Below are positions 48,701 through 59,570 of a stretch of 64,000 bases of DNA, in pieces. The position numbers were made by a program, and so were the translations under genes. Position 1 is the first letter of the stretch. Each line of letters starts with the position of its first letter. The stretch lies in assembly GCF_042477335.2 (NCBI RefSeq), contig NC_091255.1:38480501-38544500 (forward strand). The letters are read 5' to 3'. This stretch comes from Ovis canadensis (lineage: Eukaryota > Chordata > Mammalia > Artiodactyla > Bovidae). The notes below the pieces were generated by a model. It worked only from the letters and a program-made list of their open reading frames with translations. It made no database searches and was not told where the DNA came from.

Positions 48701-49734
48701 ATTTTCTTTCCTACGGTGAGAAAGTAGCTCAGGCCTTAACCCATTTCCTCCGGCGTATCCAAATTAATTAGGTGAGGCTGGGATCGCACATTTCAGAATT
48801 AGAGTAATATTTATTGAGCACCCTGGAGAGAAGGAGATGGAAAGTGGAGAGGAACAGGAGTGGGGAGGGAGGTCACTGATCTGAGGAGCTGAGGGAAGCG
48901 GGTGTGAGGTGATGGAGGGGGGCCCAGCACCATCCAGGAGCAAGGACCACCGTTCCTGCTGCCCGAGGGCGCCGGGCAGGGGGGAACGCTAGGAGGGCGG
49001 TGCTCAGGAGGCAGAGAAGCCTGCTGTGGGCGTGGCCTCCTGGGGCCCACACAGGGCAGGGTCCCTGCAGCCCAACTAGCCTGTCTGTCCAGCACGCGTC
49101 CTTCTCCTTCGACTGGGCAGCCCAACGCAGCCCTGCCAACAGGGCACCTGGAGAGGGTGTCGTGCAAGTCATTACCTTCAGGAGGAGACAGCTTGGCTGT
49201 AACCCGGTTAAAACTCCTTCTCCAGCAGCAAGCAGGGATGCTCTGGGGCACTTGATGCTCTCCAGAGAGGCATCTTCCCCCTCACTTCTCAGCGCTCAGC
49301 ATTGGCATGGCTTCTCAGGGTTGAGTACCAAGAGCCACCCCCTACCCACCGCCAACCAGTCCCAAGAGTCCTGATCACAGGTTGAACATCTCTGCTAGGT
49401 CCTCCTCGGCCAATAAGCCTGGAGTGAATCTGCTGTGGGTTTGCCATTTACACTGTCCATATTGACTGAAAGGATGCTGGGTTGAAAGCCCTACAAAGGC
49501 TGGGACGGAGATACTCTTCTCTCCTTTCTCTCTTTGAGTAATGGCCGAGCAACGTGCCAAGACCCAGGGATACATTGAATGGGTCAGACACACAAGATCC
49601 CCTGGATTTCAAGATGTTCGTCTCAGTGTTGCCAGCCCTACTTGTCCCAGAGCCCAGCCCAGTGTCCCATCTTGGTAGATATTGCGGGAACTAGATTGCA
49701 TTGAGAGTTAATCAAAGACCTACTTCACATAGGG
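48701..49734. other. Intron 1 DNA, no clear feature
   Basis: 48720-48815 has TTAATTAG and TAATATTTATTGAG words. The rest appears unique and moderately GC-rich. Confidence 0.4.
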
Positions 49735-49940
49735 CTGTAGCTCAGAGTTTCTCAACCTCGCCAGCACTTTGGGTGGGATAATTCTTTGTGGGGATGGGGG
49801 TAGGGGGTGCTTTCCTGTGCAGTGTGGGATGTTTAGCAACATCCTCGGCCTCCACCTGCCAGCTGCCGATCGACTTCCCTCCCCAGTTCTGTGACAACCA
49901 AAAAATGTTACCAGACATGGCCAAATGTCGCCTAAGGTGC
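49735..49940 (-). repeat. Ancient DNA-transposon-like repeat (hAT/MER type)
   Basis: AGAGTTTCTCAACCTCGCCA.., GATAATTCTTTGTGGGG and ATGTTACCAGACATGGCCAA follow an old mammalian MITE-like repeat in order. Subfamily unknown. Confidence 0.45.
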
Positions 49941-50275
49941 AAAGTCACTGTCATTCACGTAGATTTAGTCTTGACTTTCCAAGAACAGGGACTTAACCAC
50001 TTGATTCTGTTTTTTCTTCATAGATAAGAACTTGATAGGCAAGATAAACACAAAAAAAGAATATAAACTTTTTTTTTTGGTAATAGTTGCTTTATTGAGG
50101 TGTAATTCATCTACTATAAAATTAATCCTTGAATTTAGAAGTGTCCAGCTCAGTGATTTTTGTACATTTTCAGAGTTCTCCAACTATCACCACTATCTGG
50201 TTTTAGAATGTTTTCATCATCCCCCAAAGAAAACCTGTACCTGTTAATAGTCATTCTCCATTAGCCCCTAGGAGG

Positions 50276-50565
50276 GCTTCCCTCAGAGAAGGCGATGGCA
50301 CCCCACTCCAATACTCTTGCCTGGAAAATCCCACGGACGGAGGAGCCTGGTAGGCTATAGTCCATGGGGTCCCTAAGAGTCGGACACGACTGAGTGACTT
50401 CATTTTCACTTTTCACTTTCATGCTTTGGAGAAGGAAATGGCAACCCACTCCAGTGTTCTTGCCTGGAGAATCCCAGGGCCGGGGGAGCCTGGTGGGCTG
50501 CAGTCCATGGGGTCGCACAGAGCCAGACACGACTGAAGCGACCCAGCAGCAGCAGCAGCAGGGCT
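50276..50565 (+). repeat. BOV-A2-type SINE
   Basis: Two forward 3' units ending in an AGC-repeat tail. Nested in the L1. Confidence 0.9.
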
Positions 50566-50775
50566 TCCCTGGTGGCCAAGAGGTAATGAATCCACCTGCC
50601 AGTGCGGGAGACACCAGTTTGATCCCTGGTTGAGAAGATCCCTTGGAGAAGGAAATGGCAACCCACTCCAGTATTCTTGCCTGGGAAGTCACGTGGACAG
50701 AAGAGCCTGGCAGGCTACAGTCCATGGGGTCACAAAGAGTTGGACACAGCTGAGCAGCCAAACAGCAACAACAGC
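50562..50775 (+). repeat. Bov-tA SINE
   Basis: Forward copy directly after the previous SINE's AGC tail. Confidence 0.9.
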
Positions 50776-50952
50776 CCCTGGTAACACCGGTCTGTTTTCT
50801 ACCTCTATGGATCTGCCGAATCTGGGTATTTTCCATGTAGAATCATAAGCTGTGGTCTTTTGTGATTGGCTTCTTTCAAGTAGCGTATTGTTTCCAAGGT
50901 CATTCATGTTGTAGCATGTATCAAAGCATCTTGCTTTTTTAAGGCTGAATAA

Positions 50953-51763
50953 CAAGCTGGAATCAAGATTGCCGGGAGAAATATCAATAACCTTAGAGAT
51001 GCAGATGATACTACCCTTATGGCAGAAAGAGAAGAGGAGTTAAAAAGCCTGTTGATGAAAGTGAAACAGGAGAGCGAAAAAGTTGGCTTAAAGCTCAACA
51101 TTCAGAAAATGAAGATCATGGCATCCGGTCCCATCACTTCATGGGAAATAGATGGGGAAACAGTGTAAGACTTTATTTTTTGGGGCTCCAAAATCACTGC
51201 AGATGGTGACTGCAGCCATGAAATTAAAAGACGCTTACTCCGTGGAAGAAAAGTGATGACCAACCTAGATAGTATATTCAAAAGCAGAGACATTACTTTG
51301 CCAACTAAGGTCCGTCTAGTCAAGGCTATGGTTTTTCCTGTGGTCATGTATGCATGTGAGAGTTGGACTGTGAAGAAGGCTGAGCGCCGAAGAATTGATG
51401 CTTTTGAACTGTGGTGTTGGAGAAGACTCTTGAGAGTCCGTTGGACTGCAAGGAAATCCAACCAGTCCATTCTGAAGGAGATCAACCCTGGGATTTCTTT
51501 GGAAGGAATGATGCTGAAGCTGAAGCTTTGGCCACCTCATGAGAAGAGTTGACTCATTGGAAAAGACTCTGATGCTGGGAGGGATTGGGGGCAGGAGGAG
51601 AAGGGGACGACTGAGGATGAGATGGCTGGATGGCATCACGGACTCGATGGACATGAGTCTGAGGGAACTCCAGGAGTTGGTGATGGACAGGAAGGCCTGG
51701 CATGCTGCAATTCATGGGGTCGCAAAGAGTCGGACACAACTGAGTGACTGAACTGAACTGAAG
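50953..51763 (+). mobile_element. BovB (RTE) LINE, truncated 3' end with ORF2 C-terminus
   Basis: A 5'-truncated BovB copy inserted in the antisense L1 with a 7-bp duplication TGAATAA (50946-50952 and 51764-51770). Frames at 51253-51552 and 51539-51751 correspond to the ORF2 C-terminal region (SRDITLPTKVRLV, CWRRLLRV). They are offset by a small deletion near 51525, so the copy is dead. There is no reverse-transcriptase core, only the 3' end. Confidence 0.92.
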
Positions 51764-52874
51764 TGAATAATATTTTGTGTGACTACACAATATTTTATTA
51801 ATCCATTCACCAGCTGATGGGCATTTGGGTTATTTCCACCTTTTGGCTATTGTTAATAATGCTGCTATGAACTTTCATATATAAAGTTTGTGTCGGCATA
51901 TGTTTTCATTTCTGTTGGGCATATACCTAGGAATATTCTAATTGCGGGGCCACATGGCAACTCTATGTTTAATATTTGGAGGAACTGCCAAACTGTTTAA
52001 CAAAGGGCCTGCACCATTTTGCATTTCCACCGGTAGTGTGTGAAATCTCCAGTTTCTCCACCTCCGTGCCATCATTTGGAATTGTCTTTTGGTCATAGCT
52101 GTTCTGGTGGGTGTGAACATGTATCACATTGTGTTTTTGATTTGTGCTTTCCTGTTGACTAGTGATGTTGAGCTACTTTTCATGTGTACGTTCTTTGGAG
52201 CAATGTCTAATTATATCTTGTCCATTTTAAAATTGTGTTGTTTGTTTTTTATTGCTGAATTATAAGAGTTCTTTAAATGTTCTGAATGCAAATCTCGTAG
52301 CAGAAATATGATTTGCAAGTATTTTCTCCCATTCTCTGGGTTGGCTTTCATTTTCTTGGTGCTATTTTCTGATGTAGAAATGTTTGTAGTTTTGATGAAG
52401 TCGAGTCTGCAAATTTTTTCTTTGGTTCCTTCTGCTTGGGTATCATATCTAAGCAACCTTTGCCAAATCCGAGGTTACAGAGACTGATTTCTCAATTTTC
52501 TTCTAAGAGAATATAGTTTTAGCTCTAATATTTAGGTTTATGATCCATTTTGAATTAATCACTACATATGGTAAGAGGTGAGGGTGCAGTTTTGTTCTCT
52601 GATTGTGCAGATGTCCATTTGTTGAAGAAACCTCTTTTCCAGTGATCATGACATCCTTGTCGAAAATCAGTTGAACATAGATGTATAGGTTTATTTCTGG
52701 ACTCTTCAATTTGATTCCACTGGTCTGTACTTCTGTTGTAACTTTTAACTTGCTACTTCCTTACTGTGGAAAAATGGTAGGAAAGTGTCTTTCATAAATA
52801 GGGTGAAAGAGTCTAGGTAATTTGTGTGGATGTGTGGTTAAAAAAATATGTAAAATATTGATCACATTTTGGAA

Positions 52875-53040
52875 TTAAAAGGGATCTTCGAGGTCATGTT
52901 AGTTTAAACCATTTGTTTTGCTGCTGGGAAATAAAAAGATTAAATTTCAATTTCAGAGGCTAACAAATCTGTCTGAAAATTCACAGCTAATCACTGGCAG
53001 AGCTGGTATTAGAACCCAAATCTCTCGATTTTGTAGGGCA
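52875..53040 (-). repeat. Possible MIR3/L3-like fragment
   Basis: GGAAATAAAAAGATTAAA.., CAGAGCTGGTATTAGAACCC resembles old MIR-type sequence. Weak. Confidence 0.35.
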
Positions 53041-54216
53041 GTGTTTTTTTCTTATTCCTAGGCCCCAGGTCTCCCCGAAATTCCTTTAACAGACTGGTGA
53101 GGTTCTGTCTTCGCCTCCCTCTCTTCTTGGTCCACAGAAGTGAATGAGGTGGTGACGTGTGTATGCTTTTCCTCCTAGAGCCTGAGGAAAAAAAAAGGCA
53201 AGCCAGCACGGGGAAAGCATTTGGAAAATCTGAAATTGCTGTATAAATGCCCCTAAATGATAAGATTGCCAGCTAGCTGCTCCTCTCCTAGGAAGGTTCA
53301 GCATGTCAGGCAGAATAATGAAAGGAAACAATTCACTCTCAGACTCCTTTTTAAACCGCTGTGGTTGTCAGTTTTCAAGGAAGGGGGCAGAGTGCAGGGA
53401 GCTAGATGGAAGCCGCAGGGTGGGCTGGGTGTGGCCAGATCTCAGGTGGGCTGGACTGGCTGGGAGAGGGCTGGAAGCACAGTGCCTCACCCATGCCTGA
53501 GAGACAGCCCAGGTACACGGAAGAATCCTTGCCTCGCTCATGCAAAGAACTGGGCACCTGACCCTGAAATGACCATGTCCGATGGTGGTCCCTTGGGTCT
53601 CCTCAGAACATCCTGTGTGTCCCTGTTTTCTACCAACAGTAGTATCACCTGTGATATTAACCTGCAGAGGGAGTCTTGTTCCAAACCAGGTGTGGGAGTG
53701 ATTTCCCCTAAATGCTGAGCCCCTAGATGGTAGGAACTGTGTTCTCGTTATTTGACAATGGGAGCTGTGTTTTGTACTTATTTGGGTCACCTATATAGAT
53801 ACCCTCTCCTTGGTGTGTGTCTTTCGATGGGGAGGTTGATCCCCCTGATATTAATTACTTGCCACTGAACTGGAGGCCAGCAGTGACCACCTTTCACTGC
53901 AGCGGCATTCCTCACGGCACCTCCTGTAGTATCTGCCTGGCATAGGGGCTTATTTGGGGAGCCAGCATTTTGAAAGGGCTCAGAGTTCATTGGTATGAAA
54001 TGAATCAAAGAGAGAAACCACAATCACAATCTTTTAATACCTGTCCCACCAGGCATGGCAGCCTCTCCCCTATATCCCCACTGGGCCCAACACCAGATGA
54101 TGCTGTGGCTGTAACTGAATACTGGGTCTCCATCCATCAAAGGGCCAGTGAAAGTCGCCCACCTAGCTTGCTCACCGGTTTGGTGAATCTCACTGTGTGA
54201 TCTCTTTCTCTTTCAG
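53041..54216. other. Repeat-poor DNA just upstream of SHISA6 exon 2
   Basis: Apparently unique. The last ~25 bases form the exon 2 polypyrimidine tract and acceptor. Confidence 0.5.
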
Positions 54217-54377
54217 GGCTCTGGCTGACATCCTAAGACAACAGGGACCAATCCCCATAGCACACTGTGAAAGAGAAACTATCTCGGCCATCGATAGCTC
54301 TCCCAAAGAGAACACGCCGGTCCGATCGTCCTCCAAAAACCACTACACCCCCGTGCGCACGGCCAAGCAGACTCCAG
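54217..54377 (+). CDS. SHISA6: SHISA6 coding exon 2 (start of cytoplasmic tail)
   Basis: This 161-bp internal exon is preceded by a pyrimidine tract ending in TTTCAG and followed by the consensus donor GTAAGT. Its first base completes the arginine codon begun in exon 1 (AG|G, phase 2). It then encodes 53 residues (215-267) beginning ALADILRQQG and ending KQTP, and one base of the next codon, so intron 2 is phase 1. The ALAD stretch right after the membrane-proximal segment is shared with SHISA9 (ALADVMRPQG), which supports the family call. The tail is rich in Ser/Thr-Pro pairs (SPKENTP, YTPVR) that could be phosphorylated, but that is inference. It lies 23.9 kb downstream of exon 1. The remaining exons, including the C-terminal PDZ ligand, are outside this window. 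Confidence 0.95.
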
Positions 54378-54929
54378 GTAAGTGAGCGCTGATCACTTTG
54401 CGTCTCGGCTGAGGCTGGCGAGAGGGTTCTGTGGTGTTTCTGCTTCAGCCAGGCAGGTCCTGGAGCCCTGACCTGGTGGGCTTATGGAAGAGTCTGGGGA
54501 CTGTCCCCCTTGGGGAGAGAGTGGTGTGGGAGACCGCCAGTGAGTGTCTGGGCTGGAGGAGAGCTGATTGTTTAGAGCCTCTGGGATCTCTTGAGTGTCT
54601 GCGTAACTCTCTTCCCTGAAAGGAACTTGAGGCAGCCTTTGGGGTGAGGTATAGTCACTCTCTTGCCCACGTGGTGGGAAGGCAGATATTTGACAAGTGG
54701 CTGCAATCAGAGACTGCTCAACTGTTGGAATCTCAAAAAGCATTTCCTGTGGGTAGGGATTACGTCTGTGTTGTAGGATAACCTTTTGCTGTGCTCTGTG
54801 GATTCTCTGGATATATGAGCTGCTGTGTAACAGCAAGATGCTGGTGTTCTTCTACTTGGCCATCACTGTAACCCGTATGGAACAATAAACAAAACAAGGG
54901 AACAATGATAAATAATATAACCTCACATG

Positions 54930-55115
54930 TATGGGGATCTTGCTGTGTGCCAAGTGTTATGCTGATCATTTTACATGTATTGTCTTATTTTTCACAGCAG
55001 CCTTTGAAGTGCTTGTATTATCCTCTTTTTATATATGGAACAGAAAGGCTCACTAATTTTTCCAAGGACATATGGTTAGTATGAAAGCAAGCCTGGATTC
55101 AAACTGAGGCATGTA
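54930..55115 (-). repeat. MIR SINE
   Basis: Antisense MIR: TGCTGTGTGCCAAGTGTTAT, TTTTACATGTATTGTCTTAT, AAGGACATATGGTTAGTA. Confidence 0.75.
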
Positions 55116-55724
55116 GGTAACAACAGTCAGGTCTAGAAAACCCTAGTATCCTAATCCAGTTTGGGACATTACTTTCTCAGAGTTTCTGAGAGGACTGTCC
55201 CCTTACAAGAGCAGCTGGGGAGGTCATCTCTCATTGTGAGCATTACCAGACAGCCTACTACTAGCCCTAATCTCAGACATGGCTTCTGTGTTGGTACTTG
55301 GATCTGAAATCATCACCCTATAGCTCTTCAGAGGCTGTAGGGTCTGAACTAAACCTGCAATAAAGATATGCAATCACTAGGTGGCAATAGGTCTGTTGTG
55401 AATTCAAACTGTAGCAGACGTGCTATTGAGACCAAATTTATAAAATCAGAAATCACATACTTGCTTTTGAGGTAATACAGTTAAGTCTTTTGAGACTCGG
55501 ATAAAAATCAAGGACATTCACCTCCCCCAGATGTACACATATGAATATATATTTGATCCAACATGTTGTGTAGGGTTTACGAGGTTCTTCCAAAGTTGAA
55601 AATCTCTGATTTAAAATTAACAATGAGAAATCCACCCTTGCAAAAAATTCTAAGATGCATTTTTAGCCTGAATATCATAAATGTTTAAAATGTAAGTAAT
55701 AGAAGGAACTGGCAAAAACCTCGA

Positions 55725-55900
55725 GACCAGTGATTATCTCCCTTGCTGCATATTAGAATCACCTGGGGAAGCTCTTAAAAATGCTGATGATGCTGGTGTC
55801 TGGGTCCCACCAATTAACCAGAGTTTCTGGGGATGCTGCTGGCAGCAGTATTTTAAAAAATCACTCGAAAGTGATTCTAACACACAGACAGAATAAAGAA
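55725..55900 (+). repeat. MER5-like hAT MITE
   Basis: CCAGTGATTATCTCCCTTGC, TTAGAATCACCTGGGGAAGC, GGGTCCCACC. Diverged. Confidence 0.55.
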
Positions 55901-55944
55901 TAACTTGTCCAGATGGATTCCTTTATTTTATGAATGAAGACACT

Positions 55945-56490
55945 GAAGTCGTTCTCAAATTTGGCTGCACGTTGGAATCACCTTGGGAGCTTTAAAAATT
56001 TAGAGTACCTGGGCCTCACCCCCAGAGATTATAATTTAATTGATGTGGGGGTGTAGCCTGCACAGGAGGTGGGGGGCATGTTTCTTTCTAATAGGTTGTC
56101 GTCGTTCAGTCGTGTCCCGCTCTTTGCGACCCCGTGGACTGCAGCACTCCAGGCTTCGCTGTCCTTTACTATCTCCTGGAGTTTGCTCAGACTCATGTCT
56201 TTTGAGTCAGTGATGCCATCCAACCATCTCATTCTCTGTCCCTGCACTTCTCCTCCTACCTTCAATCTTTCCCAGCGTCAGAGTCTTTTCCAGTGAGTTG
56301 GCTCAGCTGGCTCAAGTATTGGAGCTTCAGCTTCAGTCATCAGTCTTTCCAATGAATATTCAGGGTTGATTTCCTTTAGGATTGACTGGTTTGGTCTCTT
56401 TGCAGTCCAAGGGACTCTCGAGAGGCTTCTCCAGCACCACAGGTGATTTTAATATGGAGCGAAGTTTGGGGAATCATTGAGCTGTGGAAA
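55945..56490 (+). repeat. MER5A-like MITE split by a BovB fragment
   Basis: The first half, 55945 to about 56086 (GTTCTCAAATTTGGCTGCAC.., TGGGCCTCACCCCCAGAGAT), continues after the BovB at about 56438 (ACAGGTGATTTTAATATGGA..). Confidence 0.6.
56087..56437 (-). repeat. BovB 3' fragment
   Basis: Reverse BovB from the GTTCAGTCGTGTCCCGCTCT end through CTTTCCCAGCGTCAGAGTCT to CTCGAGAGGCTTCTCCAGCA. Confidence 0.9.
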
Positions 56491-57204
56491 GTGCAGAAAG
56501 GTGCCATTCTAACTTATTGTTGATTGTCTAATTTAAACTTGGTATTGTGACCATCTGCAAGGGGGCCTTTCTGTTTCTCCAGAGACTCATGATTTGAAGT
56601 CAGGCTCAAGTTTATCTTCATCCCTCTCTGTTCTGCTTTTCTCTGTCTCATTCACAAACCAGATAGTTCCCAGTCACTGAGTCTAGACTAAGTGGACAGT
56701 CTTGATTTGCCCTTAAATGCCTTCTACTGCTCGTGAAGGTCTGTCATTTCTTCTGGTTTCTGTACATATCCTTTCCTCTGTTGATCTGAGAAGAGAAGCT
56801 TATAGTTAAATGATTCACTCCTTTGTTTTGAGAAATCCCTCCCTATATTTCTCAATTTGGAACTCTTCACTTGGCTTGTAGAGATGGGAATTGTTCCCTG
56901 GCCCAGAATACATTCTCAATGGTGATACTTAGATTTAAAAGCAATTTCATAACCATCTGCAATGTCTACAACTTCTAATGGATGCAACTGCTTTTCCAAA
57001 TAGCTGATCCTTTGCCACAGAAGACTGTGTTTTGAGCAGAAGTTTAAATAGAACTTTGTGTAACTGTTCCAAGTGGAGATTTGTTGTGGTTTCACCACTG
57101 GTCGAATCAACAGATCACTGTTGATCACTGATCAGAGGAGTATTGTAGCAAGAGTCTTGTTGGAGGATCTTGAGAAAGATATCCAGAAATCTCAGGAGGC
57201 ATTA
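56491..57204. other. Intron 2 DNA, no clear feature
   Basis: AT-rich, apparently unique. A 70-codon minus frame at 56919-57128 has no recognisable family. Confidence 0.4.
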
Positions 57205-57345
57205 TAGCCTATGAGTCTGGATCAGCCACATCAGTATCACTTGAGAGATTTTGAGAAATGCAGAATCTTAGGCTCCCATCACTTGCTTGAGGAGAATTTG
57301 CATTTTCACGAGCTCACGTAGCAAGTAACATTTTAAAAGCCCTGA
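57205..57345 (-). repeat. MER5-like fragment
   Basis: ATCAGTATCACTTGAGAGAT, GCAGAATCTTAGGCTCCCAT, GAGAATTTGCATTTTCACGA. Confidence 0.45.
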
Positions 57346-57477
57346 TATAACATTGCTGTGACATAAATGCCTCTCAGTATTTTTTCCTTTTCTTCCCCTT
57401 TCACATGCTGCGTATGTAGCTTTGGCAAGTTTCTTTGCCTGTCTAAGTTTTTCATCTGCCGTGAGGCTAATAGTACA

Positions 57478-58160
57478 GCTGTGTCAGCTCTGTCATGTCC
57501 GACTCTTTGCGACCCCACGGACTACAGCATGCCAGGATTCCCAGCCCATCACCAACTCCTGGAGTTGACTCAAACTCATGTCCATTGAGTTGGTGATGCC
57601 GCCCAACCATCTCATCTTCTGTTGTCCCCTTCTCCTCCCACCTTCAATCTTTCCCAGAATCAGGGTCTTTTCAAAAGAGTCAGGTGTTCACATCAGGTGG
57701 CCAAAGTGTTGGAGTTTCAGCTTCAACATTAGTCCTTCTGATAAACATTCAGGACTGATTTCCTTTAGGATGGACTGGTTGGATCTCCTTGCTGTCCAAG
57801 GGACTCTCAAGAGTCTTCTCCAACACCATAGTATAAAAGCATCAATTCTACGTTGCTCAGCTTTCTTTATAGTCCAGCTTTCACATCTGTACATGACTAC
57901 TGGAAAAGCCATAGCCATGACTAGACGGACCTTTGTTGGCAAAGTAATGTCTCTGCTTTTTAATATGCTGTCTAGGTTGGTTATAATTTTTCTTCCAAGG
58001 AGTAAGCATCTTTTAATTTCATGGCTGCAGTTACCATCTGCAATGATTTTGGAGCCCCCCAAAATAAAGTCTGTCACTGTTTCCACTGTTTCCCCATCTA
58101 TGTGCCATGAAGTGATGGGACCGGATGCCATGATCTTATTTTTCTGAATGTGTAGAGTTG
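57478..58160 (-). mobile_element. BovB (RTE) LINE, truncated 3' end, minus strand
   Basis: The same 3' region as the 50953-51763 copy but inverted. An open frame on the minus strand (58131-57688, 147 codons) covers the ORF2 C-terminal region with SRDITLPTKVRLV and CWRRLLRVPWTARRSNQS, then stops early. No catalytic core is present, so it cannot move by itself. It lies about 3.1 kb downstream of SHISA6 exon 2. Confidence 0.92.
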
Positions 58161-58795
58161 TTCAATGAGTTAAACTAAGGAGATCACTTAAAATAGATCC
58201 TGAACATAGCAAACCTCTATATCAGCCATAGTGGGGCTATAGAAGTATATTCACAACTGAAGGCAAATAAACCAAATTAATGAGAGAAATGTAGGCATTG
58301 GTGTCCTTAGACCAGGAAGGATCCATGGGGTTTTATCCAGAATGAAAGCCCCTGGCCCCAAGCCTTCTGTGCCTGCCCCTGCCTGTAGCACATCCTCTGA
58401 GGATGAAGGGGCTTTGGAGGGCTTTATGCGGCTCTTGCATGTCGAAAGCACAGGCTTGTTTGGTTTAGGGAGTGGAGTGAGGGTCCTGCCTTAATAATAG
58501 TAAAAGCAATGATACCACCAATCTGGAGTACCCACTCTTTCTTACTAGTCTGTTAGTTACTTTATTTACAATGCAAAGGGGATCCTGCAACATTTCATAT
58601 CTATAACATCTCTTATTTCCACATTGGCAGAAAATTCCTTTTTCCTTCCGTAAGAGCTCTTTATCCTAACTCTTCTAGAAATCCCTCTCCAGTTTTAAAG
58701 GGAGCTTTAATACTGGACAGTTACTTTGGACACGGAAAATCAGTGAAGCCCATTTCCATCTCCCACCTCTCAAATCTGGCTGCCTCTAGACTCTC
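58161..58795. other. Intron 2 DNA, no clear feature
   Basis: Apparently unique sequence. No exon or repeat recognised. Confidence 0.4.
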
Positions 58796-58975
58796 ACTAT
58801 TCAAAGTGTGGTCTGTGGACCAGCAGTGACTGCATCCCATGAGAGCTTGTTAGAAGTGCAAACTCTTGGGCCCTTCCCCTGACTAGTGATTCAGAATCTG
58901 CATTTTAACAAGATCTTTAGGTGATTTGTACACCTATTAAAGTTGGAGAAGATCCTGTTAGCACCACAAGCCTCA
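58796..58975 (-). repeat. MER5-like hAT MITE
   Basis: TTCAAAGTGTGGTCTGTGGA, GATTCAGAATCTGCATTTTA and TTTAGGTGATTTGTACACC match the old MITE in order. Confidence 0.65.
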
Positions 58976-59377
58976 GCCCTGATGACATACTGAAATGATG
59001 TAAGCAATTCTGATAACATTAAGCCCTGGCCCTTACCTCCCAGGATTCTGATTGAATTGGTCTGGGGTAGAACCCAGACATTAGTAATTTTCAAGAAACT
59101 TCCCACACGATTCCATTGTTCAACAAACCAAGAACCAGAGCTAAAGGAAGATTGTCAAATAAGAAAAATGTCCTCAAGGACTGCAGAGTCTGAATTCACA
59201 TCAAGACTCACAAAGTGGAGCTTGGCTGGTCCTTCTTCGTGAGCTGCAGGGGTAAGTCTTCTCCACGGCAGGTGGGCTGAAGGAGCGGGGGATTTGGGCT
59301 CATCTGAGAGAGGGAGAGGTCAGTCTATAGCTATGTATGGAGTCCCCTGGGCAGAAGTAGGTGTGAGTAAAAATACA

Positions 59378-59570
59378 ACAGGCTCCCCATCCACAGATTC
59401 AACTAAACTCAGATCCTGTACTGTGTTTACCATCCAAGGTTGGCTGAATCCTTGGATGTGGAAGCTGCAGGTACAGAGGGTTGACTTTGGGACTCAAGTA
59501 TCCATGGAATTTGGCTTCCCTTGCAGTTCCTGGAACCATCCCTTGGATACCAGGGACTGACTGCATCAGA
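59378..59570 (+). repeat. Tigger-like (TcMar) DNA transposon fragment
   Basis: CCACAGATTCAACTAAACTC at one end and CCCTTGGATACCAGGGACTG at the other resemble Tigger-type termini. The middle is deleted. Confidence 0.5.

Larger units (their letters stand above)
50070..52740 (-). repeat. Antisense L1 (L1M-like), interrupted by SINEs and BovB
   Basis: Three blocks of one antisense L1: 50070-50275 (TTTATTGAGGTGTAATTCAT..), 50776-50952 (TGTTTTCTACCTCTATGGAT..) and 51771-52740 (ACCTTTTGGCTATTGTTAAT.. to TTCCACTGGTCTG). Gaps are filled by younger insertions. Confidence 0.85.
30309..54216 (+). other. SHISA6: SHISA6 intron 1
   Basis: A phase 2 intron of 23,908 bp, bounded by GTGAGC and TTTCAG. It holds a repeat-poor first part (30.35-34.7 kb), a mixed middle with SINE dimers, MIR and BovB fragments (34.7-47.2 kb), a CT-rich tract near 48.2-48.7 kb, and an antisense L1 interrupted by younger insertions (50.07-52.74 kb). 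Confidence 0.9.

Noticed and set aside
50261-50836. A 191-codon minus frame
   Set aside because: It is entirely SINE sequence read backwards (50276-50775).
56919-57128. A 70-codon minus frame as a pseudogene
   Set aside because: It looks somewhat protein-like, but has no recognised family and no splice-like borders.
57578-58147. A 189-codon + frame
   Set aside because: It is the antisense of the BovB ORF2 end, which is encoded on the minus strand here.
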